Origin: Limnephilus marmoratus
Lineage: Eukaryota > Arthropoda > Insecta > Trichoptera > Limnephilidae
Length of the DNA: 64,000 nucleotides
Direction: 5' to 3'
NCBI GenBank assembly: GCA_917880885.1
Contig: OU862916.1
Span: forward strand, 47,032,831 to 47,096,830
Shown here: positions 62,905 through 64,000 of the stretch, piece after piece
Layout: the number at the start of each line of letters is the position of its first letter
Position numbering within the stretch: position 1 is the stretch's first letter
Translations under genes and position numbers: made by a program
The notes under the pieces: model-generated
What the model was told of the DNA's origin: nothing
Database searches by the model: none
The model's input: the letters and a program-made list of their open reading frames with translations, nothing else

Positions 62905-63975
62905 AGGGAGATCGCGATTTTTGAAAATAGTTTATTTCATGAACCTAAGATATTTTTAGGCTGGTTGATTTTTTACAAGTTGTTTTTTTGATGAAGTTCT
63001 CCACTTGAATCAGCATGATGACTAATTTAAAATAGTATTTATTTTTCCGGATTATTCATGAAATTAACCACTTAAAACAGACTTTGTGACGTTTAAAATG
63101 TTAAAATCCCTTATTAGAATATTTTAGATTAATTTATCAATTAATAATAGCCATTATCCTCATCGCTCGATGAATATAATAGTCTAAACTTATAAAATTA
63201 GGTAGTTTAGGTTAAGTTTGGTGATATGGAAATATTCAATTACATATTTACATAGATATCAGATTTGACATGAGTGCTTCGGATTCTATAAAAGGAACTA
63301 TTCTTCTGCTTATCGAAGCTTGAGCGACAGACATGGGCCCGGTATGTCGGCCAGTCCGTATCTTTGCTGAGTACCCCATTCCTCGCTCCAATTTAAGCGG
63401 GCTAAATCTACCGCTCAAGCTTTGCTAAGCCGCAGAATAAATCCTATTTTAGGGAACGTACCCATACTACGTGACACGTTTAGGGGGGGGGGTCTTCAAA
63501 ATGTCACGCTCGGTACAAATGAGCGGCGGGTTGCTTAGGTTTTTGGTCACCGGGGGAGGGGGGGGGGGTTAAAAATTGCAAAAAGTTGGTCACGTAGTAT
63601 GGGTACGTTCCCTTAGATGCTGAGGCGCTAGCAGTCATATGGCAAATCTCACATATCCGTAAATAATATTTGAATACTTCACACCGAAATTTAGGTAAAT
63701 TGCCTAATTTTACAAGTATACAAGACTATTATATATTCATGGAGCTATGAGGAATGACGAAGTTATGAATTGATAATTAATCAATCAAAAATAGTCTGAT
63801 AAGGGATTTTAAAAGAGTCAACGTCAGGACGGTTGGTATTCAGTGGTTAATTGACTGCACTGACTCTAGCAAAACAAATACTAATTTAAATTAGGGTAGG
63901 TACTTACATATAACACCATACTGATTGAAGTGGAAACTTTCGCCGTTTTTGAATCGCGATTTTCCGGCGCAAAGA
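62905..63975. repeat. Large imperfect inverted repeat (foldback family F, copy 1)
   Basis: About 400-bp arms (roughly 62905-63326 and 63414-63975) pair imperfectly over their whole length. Example pairs: AATCAGCATGATG with CATACTGATT, TTAAAATCCCTTATTAG with GATAAGGGATTTTAAA, TGAATATAATAGTC with GACTATTATATATTC, CGAAGCTTGAGCG with CGCTCAAGC. Small indels occur in both arms, and the right arm is interrupted by the TWA MITE at 63452-63612. Confidence 0.75.
63452..63612. mobile_element. TWA-flanked MITE, family E copy 4
   Basis: GGGAACGTACCCATACTACG with inverted partner, flanked by TTA (63449-63451 and 63613-63615). 161 bp, poly(G) core, inserted in the right arm of the large foldback. Confidence 0.9.
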
Positions 63976-64000
63976 GACATCTCGGTGAAGAAGACAGTAG

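Overview
This window is AT-rich, repeat-saturated nuclear DNA from an animal, most likely an insect (a hemipteran or relative). I base that on the mix of non-LTR retrotransposons, a Ty3-type LTR element, CTAG-ended Helitrons, tRNA-derived SINEs, and cut-and-paste elements with 8-bp, TA, TTAA and TWA target duplications. I found no host protein gene, true tRNA gene, rRNA or CRISPR that I could defend. Almost every open frame in the window is a chance frame inside AT-rich DNA or a repeat.

Layout. From 0 to 12 kb there are a foldback element (about 160-560), two tRNA-derived SINEs, a SINE-like repeat, a LINE 3' end, TTAA-flanked MITEs (5014-5446, 11203-11640), a Helitron, and a LINE split by a purine-rich repeat block (8.2-10.4 kb). 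From 13 to 23 kb there are a 5'-truncated LINE with a clear reverse transcriptase (13199-14835, minus), foldbacks, a palindrome with a hammerhead-like motif (17825-18056), a 155-bp hAT MITE, a P-like element (19382-20013), more TTAA MITEs and a TWA MITE. From 24 to 34 kb there are a TTAA element, a roughly 79-bp minisatellite carrying a P-like element with a THAP-like fragment (26314-27050), Helitrons, six poly(A)-tailed SINE-like copies, a mariner remnant broken by an hAT-like MITE, and a third P-like element. From 38 to 47.5 kb there are two non-autonomous Helitrons joined head to tail, each with its own internal tandem repeat. The second is split by a young 4.2-kb Ty3-type LTR retrotransposon (41357-45541). 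From 48 to 64 kb there are LINE 3' fragments, Helitrons, hAT elements, four TWA MITEs, a TA-flanked long-TIR MITE and a large foldback near the window end.

The only long intact reading frame is the LTR element polyprotein (42165-45071, 968 aa). It has gag with two zinc knuckles, an aspartic protease and a complete-looking integrase. The reverse transcriptase and nearly all of RNase H are missing, yet the frame is unbroken, so the element looks mobile only with help from a partner.

The main value of the window is its stratigraphy. Many insertions have exact target duplications and sit inside one another, so their order of arrival can be read. Classifications below class level are by motif recognition only. 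No database search was possible, and copy identities were judged by eye.
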